64,000 nt of DNA from the NCBI GenBank assembly GCA_022791635.1, contig JAAVZL010000033.1, positions 1 through 64,000 on the forward strand, in the 5' to 3' direction. The stretch's first letter is position 1. Every line of letters begins with the position of its first letter. This stretch comes from Lachnospiraceae bacterium. GTDB taxonomy: Bacteria > Bacillota > Clostridia > Lachnospirales > Lachnospiraceae. This document shows, in pieces, positions 1 to 9,027 of the stretch. The notes under the pieces are model-generated. The model had not been told where the DNA came from. It searched no databases and saw nothing but the letters and a program-made list of their open reading frames with translations. The translations under genes and the position numbers were made by a program.

Positions 1-96
1 CATTCGATTTATCCTGAATTAACCTATAATAAGCACTTTATTCGACACCATACATCACAAAATAAAGCGCATATTATCCCCAAAAACTACTCCATT

Positions 97-1830
97 CTAC
101 CCCGGCAGACTATTTTCGACACAAATCGACCCATACCCCACAACCGGATTCGGATACTCCTCAAACGCCGGCAAAGCCCGGGCTCCCTTCTGCAGATAAG
201 CCTTCACCTTCTCCCCATACAAATACGCATCATTCCCATCCACAATCCCCCACTCCATCAAAAGTGCCGCCGCTCCCGTCACAAAGGGCGTGGCAAAGGA
301 AGTCCCCGTCGCCTCCGCGTACCCTCCACCGGGCGCCGTCGTCATAATATCCACCCCCGGCGCCACCAAATCCGGCTTATTCCTGCTTTCCCCTTCATCC
401 GTCCCCCGCCCGGAAAAATCCGCATACGTCAGCGTCCGACTGTTATAAGCCCCCACCGCAATAATCTTCCTTGCCGTGGAGGGAATGGTAAGAGTCCCCA
501 CCGGCGTAGGATACAGGAATCGGGTCGCCCCATTCACCGCCGCGCTGCTGGGCAGCCAAAGCTGATACCTTCCATCCCGTATCTGCCCCGGAATCAGGGT
601 AAAGGTCCAAATCCCGGAATCAATATAATCTCCCTTCGGCAGAAATTCCACGTAAATCTCCTGGGAAGAGCTGTAGGGAGTAGGCTCTCCATAATACAAA
701 AGAATCTCCGTATTCTCTATCGTAAACCGCTGCGGCCCCAGAATACTTTGAATAGGTCCTACGCGCCTGCCTCCCGGACTCGTCAGCATAATATCCGCCT
801 CATCCAGATAAGATTTCCAAATCTGCACATTCAAAGCCGCCTCATACTCTCCCACAGCCAGTGGGATCTCTGTCTGTCTTCCCTCCTCCATCCGCCCCGC
901 CGTATGTCCGGCCGCATACCCCTCATTTCCCGTTCCGATGCAAATCACAGACTTCCAGATATTCGCCATATCCGAGATATAAGTCTCCAGAAGAGAGGTG
1001 CCGTTGTGGGCTCCATAGGTATTGCCAAAGCTGATATTCACCGCCACCGGAAGCGCAAATTCCATAGCCTTTCGAAGACAAAAGTCAAGTCCTTGCATGA
1101 GCTCCGTTGTCCTGGGAAAGCTTTCTGCCTTCGGAATGCCAAGCTTCACTACCAGAATCGGGCTGCGGCTGGCCACACCCCTGTATCGTCCGTTGCTGGC
1201 TCTTCCGTTTCCCGCCGCAATCCCCAGAACTCTGGTACCGTGACCACTGGTATCCACACTTGGCACAAGTCCTCTTCCCCTGCCGGCATCGTATTCCTTC
1301 AGCGCCTCATCAATCTGGGCCTTTGTATATTCCGTACCAATCAAATAGCCCGCAGGAGGATTTCCGGGAATCGTCTGATCCCACAGAGCCAAAATCCGGC
1401 TGCTTCCGTCCTCATTTCGGAAATCCGGATGGGCAAAGTCCACGCCGCTGTCCAGGACAGCGATCAAAACCCCGTCCCCGAACAAATCATACCTTGCATT
1501 CTGCACCCCCGTAATACAGGAGGCCGCCTTTCCCTGATTCACAGAGAAAAACAGCCTCTTTGGTTTTTCAATATATTCAATTTCCACCACGTCTGCCAGA
1601 CGCTCAATCAGGGACTCGGGAACCGTTAAAATCGCATATTCATTCATCAGCTCCACCACCCCTATCCCCTCTGCTGCAAGAGGGCTTAAGTCTCCGTGGT
1701 ACTTCACAATCAGCTCCCAGGTCTGCTCCTCCCGATCATAGCCCACATCCAGATTCAAAGATTTTTCCCGCTCCCGCTGTGTAGCGCTTAGGGCCAGGTT
1801 CAGCATATTTTCAAGCTTGGCATTTTCCAT
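97..1830 (-). CDS. S8 family subtilisin-like serine protease
   Basis: A subtilase-type serine endopeptidase of about 577 residues. The catalytic triad is visible: Asp in VLIAVLDSGVDF (near residue 127), His in DTSGHGTRV (near 195) and Ser in ATGTSFATP (near 515). A long insert separates the His and Ser blocks, as in Csp-like subtilases of Clostridia. No signal peptide is evident, so it may act inside the cell or leave by another route. The start at MENAKLENML is chosen because GGGGAG lies just before it and the LExxLNLAL opening is typical of clostridial relatives; in-frame ATGs at 1863 and 1851 are alternatives. It stands alone, 74 bases beyond the 3' end of aroD. The substrate is unknown and nothing here ties it to germination. 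Confidence 0.88.
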   Translation of the reverse strand: MENAKLENMLNLALSATQREREKSLNLDVGYDREEQTWELIVKYHGDLSPLAAEGIGVVELMNEYAILTVPESLIERLADVVEIEYIEKPKRLFFSVNQGKAASCITGVQNARYDLFGDGVLIAVLDSGVDFAHPDFRNEDGSSRILALWDQTIPGNPPAGYLIGTEYTKAQIDEALKEYDAGRGRGLVPSVDTSGHGTRVLGIAAGNGRASNGRYRGVASRSPILVVKLGIPKAESFPRTTELMQGLDFCLRKAMEFALPVAVNISFGNTYGAHNGTSLLETYISDMANIWKSVICIGTGNEGYAAGHTAGRMEEGRQTEIPLAVGEYEAALNVQIWKSYLDEADIMLTSPGGRRVGPIQSILGPQRFTIENTEILLYYGEPTPYSSSQEIYVEFLPKGDYIDSGIWTFTLIPGQIRDGRYQLWLPSSAAVNGATRFLYPTPVGTLTIPSTARKIIAVGAYNSRTLTYADFSGRGTDEGESRNKPDLVAPGVDIMTTAPGGGYAEATGTSFATPFVTGAAALLMEWGIVDGNDAYLYGEKVKAYLQKGARALPAFEEYPNPVVGYGSICVENSLPG

Positions 1831-1904
1831 AAGACTCCCCGCATTTTCCATAAAAAATATCATTATTATAATTTATGCGGCTTAATCTTTAAGTTGTATT
1901 TGTC

Positions 1905-2666
1905 TCACAGATTCTCATGCAGCAGCCCCAGCACTTCCCGAAGCTGTTCCACCTCCACCTGCCCCGGCGCGGAGGCCCTCCCCACAGACCCAAAGGTCAG
2001 GGCCGAGCCGAATATCTCCCCGGCCAGCCGGCTGATGACCCCCTTTCCTCCCATAGCCATGGCAATCACCGGCTGGGTGGCATAGCACTCCCTCATCTGC
2101 CAAGTTGCCGCCAGAAGGGTCAGCACATCCCCCGGGTCCCGGGGCATCACCGCAATCTTCAGAAGATCCGCCCCCACCTTCTGCATGATGCGGAGCCGAT
2201 CAACCATCTCCCCCACATTGGGCGTTTTCTCAAAATCATGGCTGGACGCTACAACCTTCACCCCTCGCTCATGAGCCCTCTCTGCCATCCGCTCCAGAAG
2301 CTCCGTTCCCATGAACAGCTCCACATCCACCAAATCCGCCTGTCCCGAGGCAAGAACCTCTCCAAGGAACTCTTCATAATCCTCCGCAGAGATCTCCTGC
2401 TCACCGCCCTCCTGCTTCGTACGGAAGGTCACAAGCAAAGGCAGATCCCCAAGCTCCTTACGCAAAAGCCCCAGCATTTCCCGAAGCTGCTCCTTGTCCC
2501 CCGCTCCTTCGAACCAGTCAGCCCGCCACTCCGCCAGATCCGGACCTGCTTTACAAAGCTCCCTCACCTGAAGCAAAATCTCCTCCTTGTCACGCCCCAC
2601 AACAGGCGCACAAATCTTAGGCATCCCCTCGCCAATCACTACATTTCTAACCTCAACCTTGTTCAT
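1905..2666 (-). CDS. aroD: Type I 3-dehydroquinate dehydratase
   Basis: Converts 3-dehydroquinate to 3-dehydroshikimate by a Schiff-base mechanism in the shikimate pathway. The 253-residue (alpha/beta)8 protein shows the type I hallmarks: EWRADWF near the N-terminus, VTFRTKQEGG, the His in VVASSHDF, the Schiff-base Lys in LLKIAVMP, and a closing AMGGKGVISRLAGE block. The start (MNKVEVRN) follows AGGAG with 8 bases between. The upstream papain-fold gene overlaps this start by four bases (ATGA), so the two are probably translationally coupled. The leader carries CAGAACTGGAATAGGAG, a remnant of the TTCCAGTTCCG repeat that runs into the Shine-Dalgarno. No other aromatic pathway gene is adjacent. 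Confidence 0.93.
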   Translation of the reverse strand: MNKVEVRNVVIGEGMPKICAPVVGRDKEEILLQVRELCKAGPDLAEWRADWFEGAGDKEQLREMLGLLRKELGDLPLLVTFRTKQEGGEQEISAEDYEEFLGEVLASGQADLVDVELFMGTELLERMAERAHERGVKVVASSHDFEKTPNVGEMVDRLRIMQKVGADLLKIAVMPRDPGDVLTLLAATWQMRECYATQPVIAMAMGGKGVISRLAGEIFGSALTFGSVGRASAPGQVEVEQLREVLGLLHENL

Positions 2667-3364
2667 CTTTTCACTCCTATTCCAGTTCTGCACCCTTCAC
2701 ACACAAACCGCACCTTCTCCGGCCGAAAGCCCCTGGAGACATGTCCGGTCAGCTGCCGGTACAAAAGCTCCCTCACAATATAAGCCGTCTTACACACATA
2801 CTCCCATCGACCTGTCTCCCGGAAGAAATCATCCTCCAGCCCTTCCTTCCCCTGGTTGTCCAGGGTTCCCTCAAAAATCGCATACCTCCCAAGAAGTCGG
2901 TTAAAATCCCTGGGCATGTACTTATAATAAGGCATATCAAGCCGAATCCCGGCCTGCGAAAGAGCCTTCGCAATAAATTCCCCGCAATTATAAGCCTTGT
3001 AAACAGGATGTCCGCCAAACCAGGGCAACAGCAGCATATTGATGAGATTGTACATAATCTCCGGATCCCGGCGGACCTTTGCCAGCCACCGCTTCATCCG
3101 CCGGTATCCCTCCTCTGTGACGGACACCTTAAAAATCTTCGTATAAATGGGGACATTTTCCCCCAGAGTATAATAAATCCGTTTTTCTTCAATATACCCG
3201 GAGATAGGCGGCGTCTTGGCCCTCAGTCTGGAAAATGCATAAAAATGCTCATAGCGATCGTCCAGCGACAGGGCCACATGGGTATATTTGTAATGGGTCA
3301 TCCGCTGAGTCAGCCTCCCAAAGCCGGAGGGAAGGTATAAAAGCAGGATATATAAATATTTCAT
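2663..3364 (-). CDS. Permuted NlpC/P60 (papain-fold) hydrolase-like protein
   Basis: A 233-residue protein resembling the circularly permuted papain-like families (YiiX/YaeF type), in which the catalytic His precedes the Cys. A His sits in YTHVALSLD near the N-terminus and a Cys in AYNCGEFIAKALSQAG near residue 130. Such proteins are putative amidases, peptidases or lipid-active hydrolases; the substrate here is unknown. The start MKYLYILLLYLP is preferred because AGGAG lies 11 bases upstream; a start at 3442 would read into the divergent promoter. The ATGA overlap with aroD suggests an operon, although no biochemical link is obvious. The gene diverges from the radical SAM gene across 78 bases. 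Confidence 0.65.
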   Translation of the reverse strand: MKYLYILLLYLPSGFGRLTQRMTHYKYTHVALSLDDRYEHFYAFSRLRAKTPPISGYIEEKRIYYTLGENVPIYTKIFKVSVTEEGYRRMKRWLAKVRRDPEIMYNLINMLLLPWFGGHPVYKAYNCGEFIAKALSQAGIRLDMPYYKYMPRDFNRLLGRYAIFEGTLDNQGKEGLEDDFFRETGRWEYVCKTAYIVRELLYRQLTGHVSRGFRPEKVRFVCEGCRTGIGVKR

Positions 3365-3442
3365 TTGATTTTCCACTCCTATAGTCATTGCTTTCTGATT
3401 CATTTTACCATATAATAGAGATACAAACGAACTTTTTTTCAA

Positions 3443-4795
3443 ATGACTGCAAAAATGATGATACTACTTGTTAAACCGGAAGCTGTGGACAATGGCTTTT
3501 CCCTGGATATGGCCCTCCGTACGGAGCCCCTGGAGCTGGAGTATATCTCGGCCATGCTCCGGGAGGCCGGGATCCCCTGCTACCTCTATGAGGCCGCTGT
3601 GGATCCTCACACCTTTGAAGAGCTGCTTTTGGAATACCGCCCCAGTGCCGTAGCCATAACCGGATATATCACACAGGAAAACAAAATCAAGGACTATGCA
3701 AAGCGGGCCAAGGCATTTGACGCCGGCATCCTCACCCTGGTGGGAGGCTCTCATGCCCAGCAAAATGCAGAGCGCTTTTTTGAGCCCTATATAGATTTCA
3801 TCTGCCGTTCTGACAATATCTATGCAATTTTGGACCTATTAAAGCAAAAACCCTTTGAAAATATTGACGGTCTCTGCTATGATACCTGTGAGGGATGGAA
3901 ACTAAATCCCATAGAGGCCTTTGACATCAATCGGCTGCCCATTCCCGATCGGAGTCATCTGGAGCGCAATCTGTCCCAATACCGTTACTTGGACGTTCAT
4001 CCGTTGGCCCTGTTAAAGACCAGCTCCTCCTGCCCGCACCACTGTTCCTTCTGCTACGGAAGGACCCTGAATCAGGGCAGGTATTATCAGAGGGATCTCT
4101 CTCTGGTCATAAAGGAGATTTTAGGAATCACAAGCCCCAACATCCAGATTGTGGACGACGATTTCCTCTATGATACGGACCGGCTTTGGGAATTTGTTTC
4201 TCTCATCCGCAGCCACAACATCCACAAAACCTTTATCTGCTACGGAAGAGCCGATTTTATCACGGAAAACAGAGCTCTTATGGAAGCTTTAGCCGATATC
4301 GGCCTTAAATATGTGATGGTCGGACTGGAGGCCGTCAGCAACCGGCAGCTCAGTAGCTATGCCAAGGGAACCTCCCTGAACGTCAACTGCGCCTGCATCC
4401 GCCTCCTAAGGGAGCTGTCCATCCATCCGGTGGGCCTGTTTATTGTGGATATCCGTTTTCGCCGGAAGGATTTCCGGAATCTGCGCCGGTTTATTCACAG
4501 TATGGACCTTGCCTATACGGGAATCTCCATCTTCACCCCCATTCCCGGCACCGGCCTCTACCGGCAGTACGAAAAGCGGCTGCTCACAAAGGATCCGGAA
4601 AAATGGGACTTTATGCACCTGGTAGTGCCTCCGGTGCATCTGAGCCTGTTCCGTTTCTATCTGGAATACGTTTTACTGGTCATGGACCTGTTCCGTCTGG
4701 CGCAGAAAAAGGGAATTTACCGCTTCCTGCGTCTTAAGGACTACAAGCATATCTTCCGAAGGCTCCTGTTTCAGGAGGGACTTCGCAAAATTTGA
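3443..4795 (+). CDS. Cobalamin-binding-domain radical SAM protein
   Basis: A 450-residue protein with an N-terminal B12-binding-type Rossmann domain (about residues 5-125, with LEYISAMLREAGI and a VGGSHA loop) followed by a radical SAM TIM barrel. The iron-sulfur motif CxxxCxxC is seen in SSCPHHCSFCYGR near residue 200. This layout is the class B architecture (MiaB/BchE/oxidase-like), whose members methylate, cyclise or oxidise diverse substrates. No TRAM or SPASM domain is recognisable. ATGs five and six codons in are possible starts, and no strong Shine-Dalgarno is visible. It is monocistronic, so context does not give a substrate. Confidence 0.82.
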   Translation: MTAKMMILLVKPEAVDNGFSLDMALRTEPLELEYISAMLREAGIPCYLYEAAVDPHTFEELLLEYRPSAVAITGYITQENKIKDYAKRAKAFDAGILTLVGGSHAQQNAERFFEPYIDFICRSDNIYAILDLLKQKPFENIDGLCYDTCEGWKLNPIEAFDINRLPIPDRSHLERNLSQYRYLDVHPLALLKTSSSCPHHCSFCYGRTLNQGRYYQRDLSLVIKEILGITSPNIQIVDDDFLYDTDRLWEFVSLIRSHNIHKTFICYGRADFITENRALMEALADIGLKYVMVGLEAVSNRQLSSYAKGTSLNVNCACIRLLRELSIHPVGLFIVDIRFRRKDFRNLRRFIHSMDLAYTGISIFTPIPGTGLYRQYEKRLLTKDPEKWDFMHLVVPPVHLSLFRFYLEYVLLVMDLFRLAQKKGIYRFLRLKDYKHIFRRLLFQEGLRKI

Positions 4796-4887
4796 ATCCT
4801 CCACGAACGGACATCCCTGTCGGTTTTCTGACATCGGATACCGGACACGTGTGATAATCATATTTAAGTAAAGAGAGGTAAACGATT

Positions 4888-5793
4888 ATGGAAGAAAAAC
4901 TGACTATGGATGACTACGCAACCGAGCTGGAGGCCTCCTTCCGGAAGGTTCAGGAAGGAGATGTTCTGACGGGAACCGTCATCGGCGTATCCGAGACAGA
5001 GGTAACTCTGGATCTGAAATATTACACCGAGGGCATTATCCGCCTGGAGGATTATTCCGAAGACCCGGCTTTTTCCATCAAAAACGACGTGCAGCTTGGA
5101 GAAGAGGTGACAGCCACCGTGCTGCGCCCCGATGACGGCCAGGGACACATTCTCCTGTCCAGAAAGGCTGCCGCAGCAGAGCTGGCCTGGAAAAAAGTTG
5201 CCGAATATCTGGAAAATGAAACCGTTCTCAATGTAAAGGTAGGCGGCGTGGTAAATGCCGGCGTTATCGCCTATGTGGAAGGACTTCGGGGCTTCATTCC
5301 GGCCTCCAAGCTTTCCTTAAGCTATGTGGAAAATCTGGAGGACTTCTTAAATAAAGAAATTCAGGTCCACGTTATCACCGTAGATCCGGACAAGAAAAAG
5401 CTCGTCCTGTCCGCAAGAGAAATTCTTCGGGAAAAGGCTGCCGAAGAGCGCCGGAACAAGATCTCCAATGTAGAAATCGGCCTGGTAACCGAGGGCAAGG
5501 TGGAAAGCATTCAGCCCTACGGCGCCTTCGTTGACCTGGGAGACGGCCTCTCCGGCCTTGTACATGTGTCCCAGATTTCCGAAAAGCGCATCAAGAGCCC
5601 CGATGTAGTGCTGAAGGTGGGAGACACCGTAAAGGTAAAGGTCATCGCAGTGAAAGACGGCAAGCTCTCCTTAAGCATGAAGGCTCTGAACAACGTCGCC
5701 GCAGAAGAAATCCGCGAAGAGCGGGTCGTTCTGCCCAAGACAGAAGAGCTCACCACCAGTCTCGGCGAGCTGTTTAAAAATATCAAGCTGTAG
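4888..5793 (+). CDS. S1 RNA-binding domain protein (small ribosomal S1-like)
   Basis: A 301-residue protein with three S1-type OB folds: residues about 23-92 (GDVLTGTVIGVSE), 105-175 (LNVKVGGVVNAGVIAYVEG) and 190-260 (GLVTEGKVESIQPYGAFVDLG). The third repeat is closest to canonical, with GLVHVSQIS and KVKVIAVKDGKLSLSMKA. Full-length ribosomal S1 has four to six domains, so this is the shortened type common in Firmicutes, thought to help mRNA binding or ribosome function. A good GAGAGG site precedes ATG by seven to eight bases. The gene stands alone and is followed by a GC-rich hairpin. Confidence 0.9.
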   Translation: MEEKLTMDDYATELEASFRKVQEGDVLTGTVIGVSETEVTLDLKYYTEGIIRLEDYSEDPAFSIKNDVQLGEEVTATVLRPDDGQGHILLSRKAAAAELAWKKVAEYLENETVLNVKVGGVVNAGVIAYVEGLRGFIPASKLSLSYVENLEDFLNKEIQVHVITVDPDKKKLVLSAREILREKAAEERRNKISNVEIGLVTEGKVESIQPYGAFVDLGDGLSGLVHVSQISEKRIKSPDVVLKVGDTVKVKVIAVKDGKLSLSMKALNNVAAEEIREERVVLPKTEELTTSLGELFKNIKL

Positions 5794-5833
5794 ACGCACG
5801 CTTTCTGCTTGTATGCAGCTGCGCATACTTTAT

Positions 5834-5900
5834 GTAAGTGCCTGCTATCCTGCACTTACAATCAATGGGGGTTGTCCGCAAGAGACTTTGCGGCGCCCCC
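5834..5900 (+). terminator. Hairpins downstream of the S1-domain gene, probable terminator
   Basis: Two hairpins lie in the 220-base gap after the S1-domain gene. The first pairs GTAAGTGC with GCACTTAC. The second (5867-5900) pairs a GGGGG/CCGCAA arm with TTTGCGG/CCCCC. The following T-run is interrupted (TATCTCTTTG), so termination may be modest. Confidence 0.5.
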
Positions 5901-5915
5901 TATCTCTTTGAGTGT

Positions 5916-5938
5916 TACTGCTCACTCCGTGAACAGTA
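5916..5938. repeat. Remnant of the TTACTGTTCAC palindromic repeat
   Basis: TACTGCTCAC and GTGAACAGTA are separated by only three bases. The arms match the ends of the longer element at 23393-23532, so this looks like a collapsed copy or an internal-deletion derivative of the same family. Confidence 0.55.
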
Positions 5939-6013
5939 GTCTCTGAGCCTCTGTCTAATTACACCCTCTGCCCACCGGAATTGTGGTGTAGCATACCGGA
6001 AAGGAAACACAGC

Positions 6014-6697
6014 ATGAACCGCATCTTACTCCTGGAGGACGATGAAAGCCTCATTGACGGCCTCCAATATACCCTGGAAAAGAACGGCTTTTCCCCGGAT
6101 ATCGCCCGGACCACAGCCCAGGCCCGGTCCCTTTTTGCAGGAGAAAACCACTACGATCTTCTCCTTCTGGATGTAACCCTCCCCGACGGCACCGGCTTCG
6201 ATCTGTGCACCTGGGTACGGGCAAGAGACCGTCAGGTTCCCATCATCTTTCTCACCGCCTCCGATGAAGAGCTGAACATCATCCGGGGCCTGGACAGCGG
6301 CGGAGACGACTACATCACCAAGCCCTTTAAGCTGGGAGAACTCCTCTCCCGCATCCGCGCCCTTCTGCGCCGGACAAAGCTTACCGAACCCACCGAAGGC
6401 CTGCAATCCGGCCAGCTGTTCCTCGACTTCACCAAAAGCCAGGCGAGGTTAAACAACCGCCCCCTGGATCTGACTGCCGCAGAATACCGCCTCTTAAGCC
6501 TTCTGGCCCGAAACGCCGGCCAGGTTCTCCCCCGCAGCCGGATTCTCGACGAGCTCTGGGACAAAAGCGGAAACTTCGTAGACGACAACACCCTCTCCGT
6601 ATACATCCGCCGCCTGCGGGAAAAGATCGAAGAAGATCCCTCCCACCCTCTCCATTTGATTACCGTGAGAGGCTTCGGATATCAATGGAAGCCCTGA
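6014..6697 (+). CDS. OmpR/PhoB-family response regulator
   Basis: A DNA-binding response regulator of 227 residues. The receiver domain occupies about 1-118, with acidic pocket LLLEDDES, phosphoacceptor Asp in LLLLDVTLPDG, Thr in IFLTASD and Lys in YITKPFKLGEL. A winged-helix Trans_reg_C domain follows (about 130-225), ending in the usual IRRLREKIE...LITVRGFGYQW. The start MNRILLLEDD follows GGAAAGGA; an earlier in-frame ATG at 5981 lacks a site. It lies directly before a histidine kinase gene and an ABC ATPase/permease pair, a layout often seen for antimicrobial-peptide or envelope-stress modules. The inducing signal is not known. Confidence 0.94.
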   Translation: MNRILLLEDDESLIDGLQYTLEKNGFSPDIARTTAQARSLFAGENHYDLLLLDVTLPDGTGFDLCTWVRARDRQVPIIFLTASDEELNIIRGLDSGGDDYITKPFKLGELLSRIRALLRRTKLTEPTEGLQSGQLFLDFTKSQARLNNRPLDLTAAEYRLLSLLARNAGQVLPRSRILDELWDKSGNFVDDNTLSVYIRRLREKIEEDPSHPLHLITVRGFGYQWKP

Positions 6698-6777
6698 AAA
6701 TCTTGCGAAGACTCCGGGCAAAAACAACCGTCCCCCAAAAACATCAGAAAAATCACCCCAAACGTAAAGGCAAATTT

Positions 6778-8034
6778 ATGGATATATTACAGGAAAAAAC
6801 CACACGCCGGCTCCTTAAAGCCATCCTTTTTCTCTTTCTCTTAAATCTTTTACTCAATCTGGGAAGCACCTGGCAGCAAACCCGCCAAACCAGAGAGCTT
6901 CTCCTTACACAAAGCCGCGCAATCGCCTCCTCCCTGCTGGGCTCAGGCATACCGGAAGAAGACATCGCCAAAGCCCTCACCAGCACCACCGCCACTCCTG
7001 AAGGCATACGGCTCCTTGCCAAATTGGGCCTTCACGAAGATACCATTCTGCAATTTTTCCCAGCCTTTCCCACCTGCAAAGCCTCCTTTCTCCCTTCCAT
7101 CCTAACTCCCTTCCTTATCTTCACCCTCCTGTTTGCCACCCTCCTCCACTACCTGTCCCTCCAAAACAAGCTCTACCTGCAGGCAGCCGAAACCATATCC
7201 GCCTACACCGCCGGCACCTTCGACACCCTTCTCCCCCAGACCGAGACCGGCACCGTCTACCGCCTCTTCGGCACCATCAACCACATGGCCGCAGCCTTAA
7301 AAGCCGGCCAGGAAGCCGAACGCCAGACAAAAGAATTCCTGAAAACCACCATCTCCGACATCTCCCACCAGCTCAAGACGCCCCTCGCCGCCCTCTCCAT
7401 GTACAACGAAATCCTCCTGGAAGAGCCCGACCACCCCGACACCGTTCGCATCTTCGCCCAAAAATCCGAAGCCTCGATCCAGCGAATGAAGTCCCTCATC
7501 CTCTCCCTCCTAAAAATAGCCCGCCTGGACACAGGCAGTATCACCTTCCAAAAAACCCTCTCCCCACTCCCAGAGCTGCTACAAGCTGCCCTAGAGCCCC
7601 TATCCTTTCGCCTCATCCCCGAAAAAAAGCAAATCCTCCTCCCCGAAGACCCCATGGGAGACATCTACTGCGATCCCGACTGGACTAAAGAAGCCCTGGG
7701 AAACCTCCTGAAAAACGCTCTGGATCACACCAAAGAAGGAGCCCTCATCACCCTTAAAACAGAACAAAGCCCCCTGGAAACCCGCATCCACATCTCCGAC
7801 AACGGCCCCGGCATCCCCCCATCCCACCTCCACCACATCTTCAAACGCTTCTACCGAAGCCCCGATTCCCAATCCTCCGGAACCGGCCTGGGCCTCCCCC
7901 TGGCCAAAGCCATAGCCGAAGGCCAGCAAGGAACCCTCACCGTCCAAAGCCCCCCAGGATCCGGCGCCACCTTCACCCTAACCCTCCCAAAGCCTAATAT
8001 ACACTCAACAGCCACTTACCTTACAAAACCGTAA
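6778..8034 (+). CDS. Sensor histidine kinase partner of the response regulator
   Basis: A 418-residue membrane kinase. Two hydrophobic segments (about residues 12-30 and 100-123) bracket a short extracellular region. The H-box His is in DISHQLKTPLAALS, and the ATPase shows the N box NLLKNALDH, G1 DNGPGIPP, F box FKRFYRS and G2 GTGLGLPLAKAI. The chosen start (MDILQEK) gives a compact N-terminus; an in-frame ATG at 6685 would overlap the regulator gene and add a charged 31-residue extension. Codon use is extremely C-rich at third positions, like the following ABC ATPase gene. A 212-bp palindrome separates it from the ABC genes. Confidence 0.92.
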   Translation: MDILQEKTTRRLLKAILFLFLLNLLLNLGSTWQQTRQTRELLLTQSRAIASSLLGSGIPEEDIAKALTSTTATPEGIRLLAKLGLHEDTILQFFPAFPTCKASFLPSILTPFLIFTLLFATLLHYLSLQNKLYLQAAETISAYTAGTFDTLLPQTETGTVYRLFGTINHMAAALKAGQEAERQTKEFLKTTISDISHQLKTPLAALSMYNEILLEEPDHPDTVRIFAQKSEASIQRMKSLILSLLKIARLDTGSITFQKTLSPLPELLQAALEPLSFRLIPEKKQILLPEDPMGDIYCDPDWTKEALGNLLKNALDHTKEGALITLKTEQSPLETRIHISDNGPGIPPSHLHHIFKRFYRSPDSQSSGTGLGLPLAKAIAEGQQGTLTVQSPPGSGATFTLTLPKPNIHSTATYLTKP

Positions 8035-8084
8035 GCCCCCATTCACGCAATTGTAAGCTCCCCATGCTACACTACCAATACACA

Positions 8085-8296
8085 GGGGATGCGGCAAACA
8101 AAGACAGCAGACTTTTCCAATATCCAGTGTCCGGCTGTTCACGTACAGTCTGTCTGATCTGGACGAACATTCCCTACAAAAACGAAAACATCACAAAAGG
8201 AATCCCGGGAATGTATGCCCAGAGCAGACAGACTGTACGTGAACCGTCCGAACAACGGATATGGAAAAGTCTGCTGTCTTTGTTTGTTGCATCCCC
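8085..8296. repeat. 212-bp imperfect palindrome, copy 1
   Basis: Left and right arms of about 90 bases are near-perfect inverted repeats around a short loop. The inner arm holds the family-conserved ATATCCAGTGTCCGG and TGTCTGATCTGGACG segments. The outer arm (GCAAACAAAGACAGCAGAC) is unlike copies 2 and 3, yet its partner strand on the right (GTCTGCTGTCTTTGTTTG) matches it. It fills the gap between the histidine kinase and the ABC ATPase genes and could form a long RNA hairpin upstream of the latter. Confidence 0.85.
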
Positions 8297-8331
8297 GTCC
8301 ATCACAAAACAAACCAGGAGGCACAAACCCC

Positions 8332-9027
8332 ATGGAACTACTAAGCGTAACCAACCTAACCAAAACCTACGGCACCGGCCCCTCCCAAGTCCAGGCCCTA
8401 AAAGGCGCCACCTTCACCATGCAAAAAAGCGAATTCGCCGCCATCGTAGGCGAATCCGGCAGCGGTAAAACCACCCTTCTAAACCTGATAGGAGCCCTCG
8501 ACACCCCCACCTCCGGCCAAATCCGCCTAAACGGCCAGGACCTATTCTCCATGCCCGAACAAGCCCGCACCATCTTCCGCCGCCGGAACATCGGCTTTAT
8601 CTTCCAGTCCTTCCAGCTCATCCCCGAGCTCACCGTAGAGCAAAATATCCTCTTCCCCCTGCTCCTGGACTACCAAAAGCCAGACCCCCAAAAGCTAAAC
8701 GAGCTCCTGGAAATCCTGGGCCTCACAAACCGCCGCACCCACCTCCCCAGCCAGCTCTCCGGCGGCCAGCAGCAGCGCACCGCCATCGGCCGGGCCCTCA
8801 TCCACAACCCCATGCTGATCCTGGCCGACGAGCCCACCGGCAATCTGGACTCCAAGAGCAGCCAAGAAGTCATGGATCTTCTAACCCGCGCCGCCCACCA
8901 CTACCGGCAAACCGTTCTCATGATCACCCACAACCTGGGACTCACCGCCTACGCAGACCGGGTCCTAAGGGTATCCGACGGAAATTTAACAGATCTGGGA
9001 GGAAGCCACGATGAAAAGCTATCTTAG
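8332..9027 (+). CDS. ABC transporter ATP-binding protein (LolD/MacB type)
   Basis: A 231-residue ATPase that would energise the FtsX-like permease encoded next. Walker A is GESGSGKTT, the signature [15 protein letters not shown], Walker [14 protein letters not shown], and the H-loop His is in MITHN. The start MELLSVTNL is preceded by AGGAGG ten bases upstream; reading from 8215 would run through the palindrome. Its 3' end overlaps the permease start by 17 bases, so they are coupled. With the upstream two-component system this resembles BceAB/MacB-like resistance or envelope-maintenance modules, but substrate is not shown by sequence. Confidence 0.93.
   Translation: MELLSVTNLTKTYGTGPSQVQALKGATFTMQKSEFAAIVGESGSGKTTLLNLIGALDTPTSGQIRLNGQDLFSMPEQARTIFRRRNIGFIFQSFQLIPELTVEQNILFPLLLDYQKPDPQKLNELLEILGLTNRRTHLPSQLSGGQQQRTAIGRALIHNPMLILADEPTGNLDSKSSQEVMDLLTRAAHHYRQTVLMITHNLGLTAYADRVLRVSDGNLTDLGGSHDEKLS

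Noticed and set aside
1..96. Possible terminator or gene end at the window edge
   Set aside because: AT-rich sequence with no convincing stem-loop or partial coding frame.
748..1629. 293-residue open frame opposite the protease gene
   Set aside because: It lies antisense within a well-conserved subtilase gene and has no homology-like features; a product of C-rich strand bias.
8215..8331. 39-residue N-terminal extension of the ABC ATPase
   Set aside because: It translates the palindrome; AGGAGG is correctly placed for the start at 8332.
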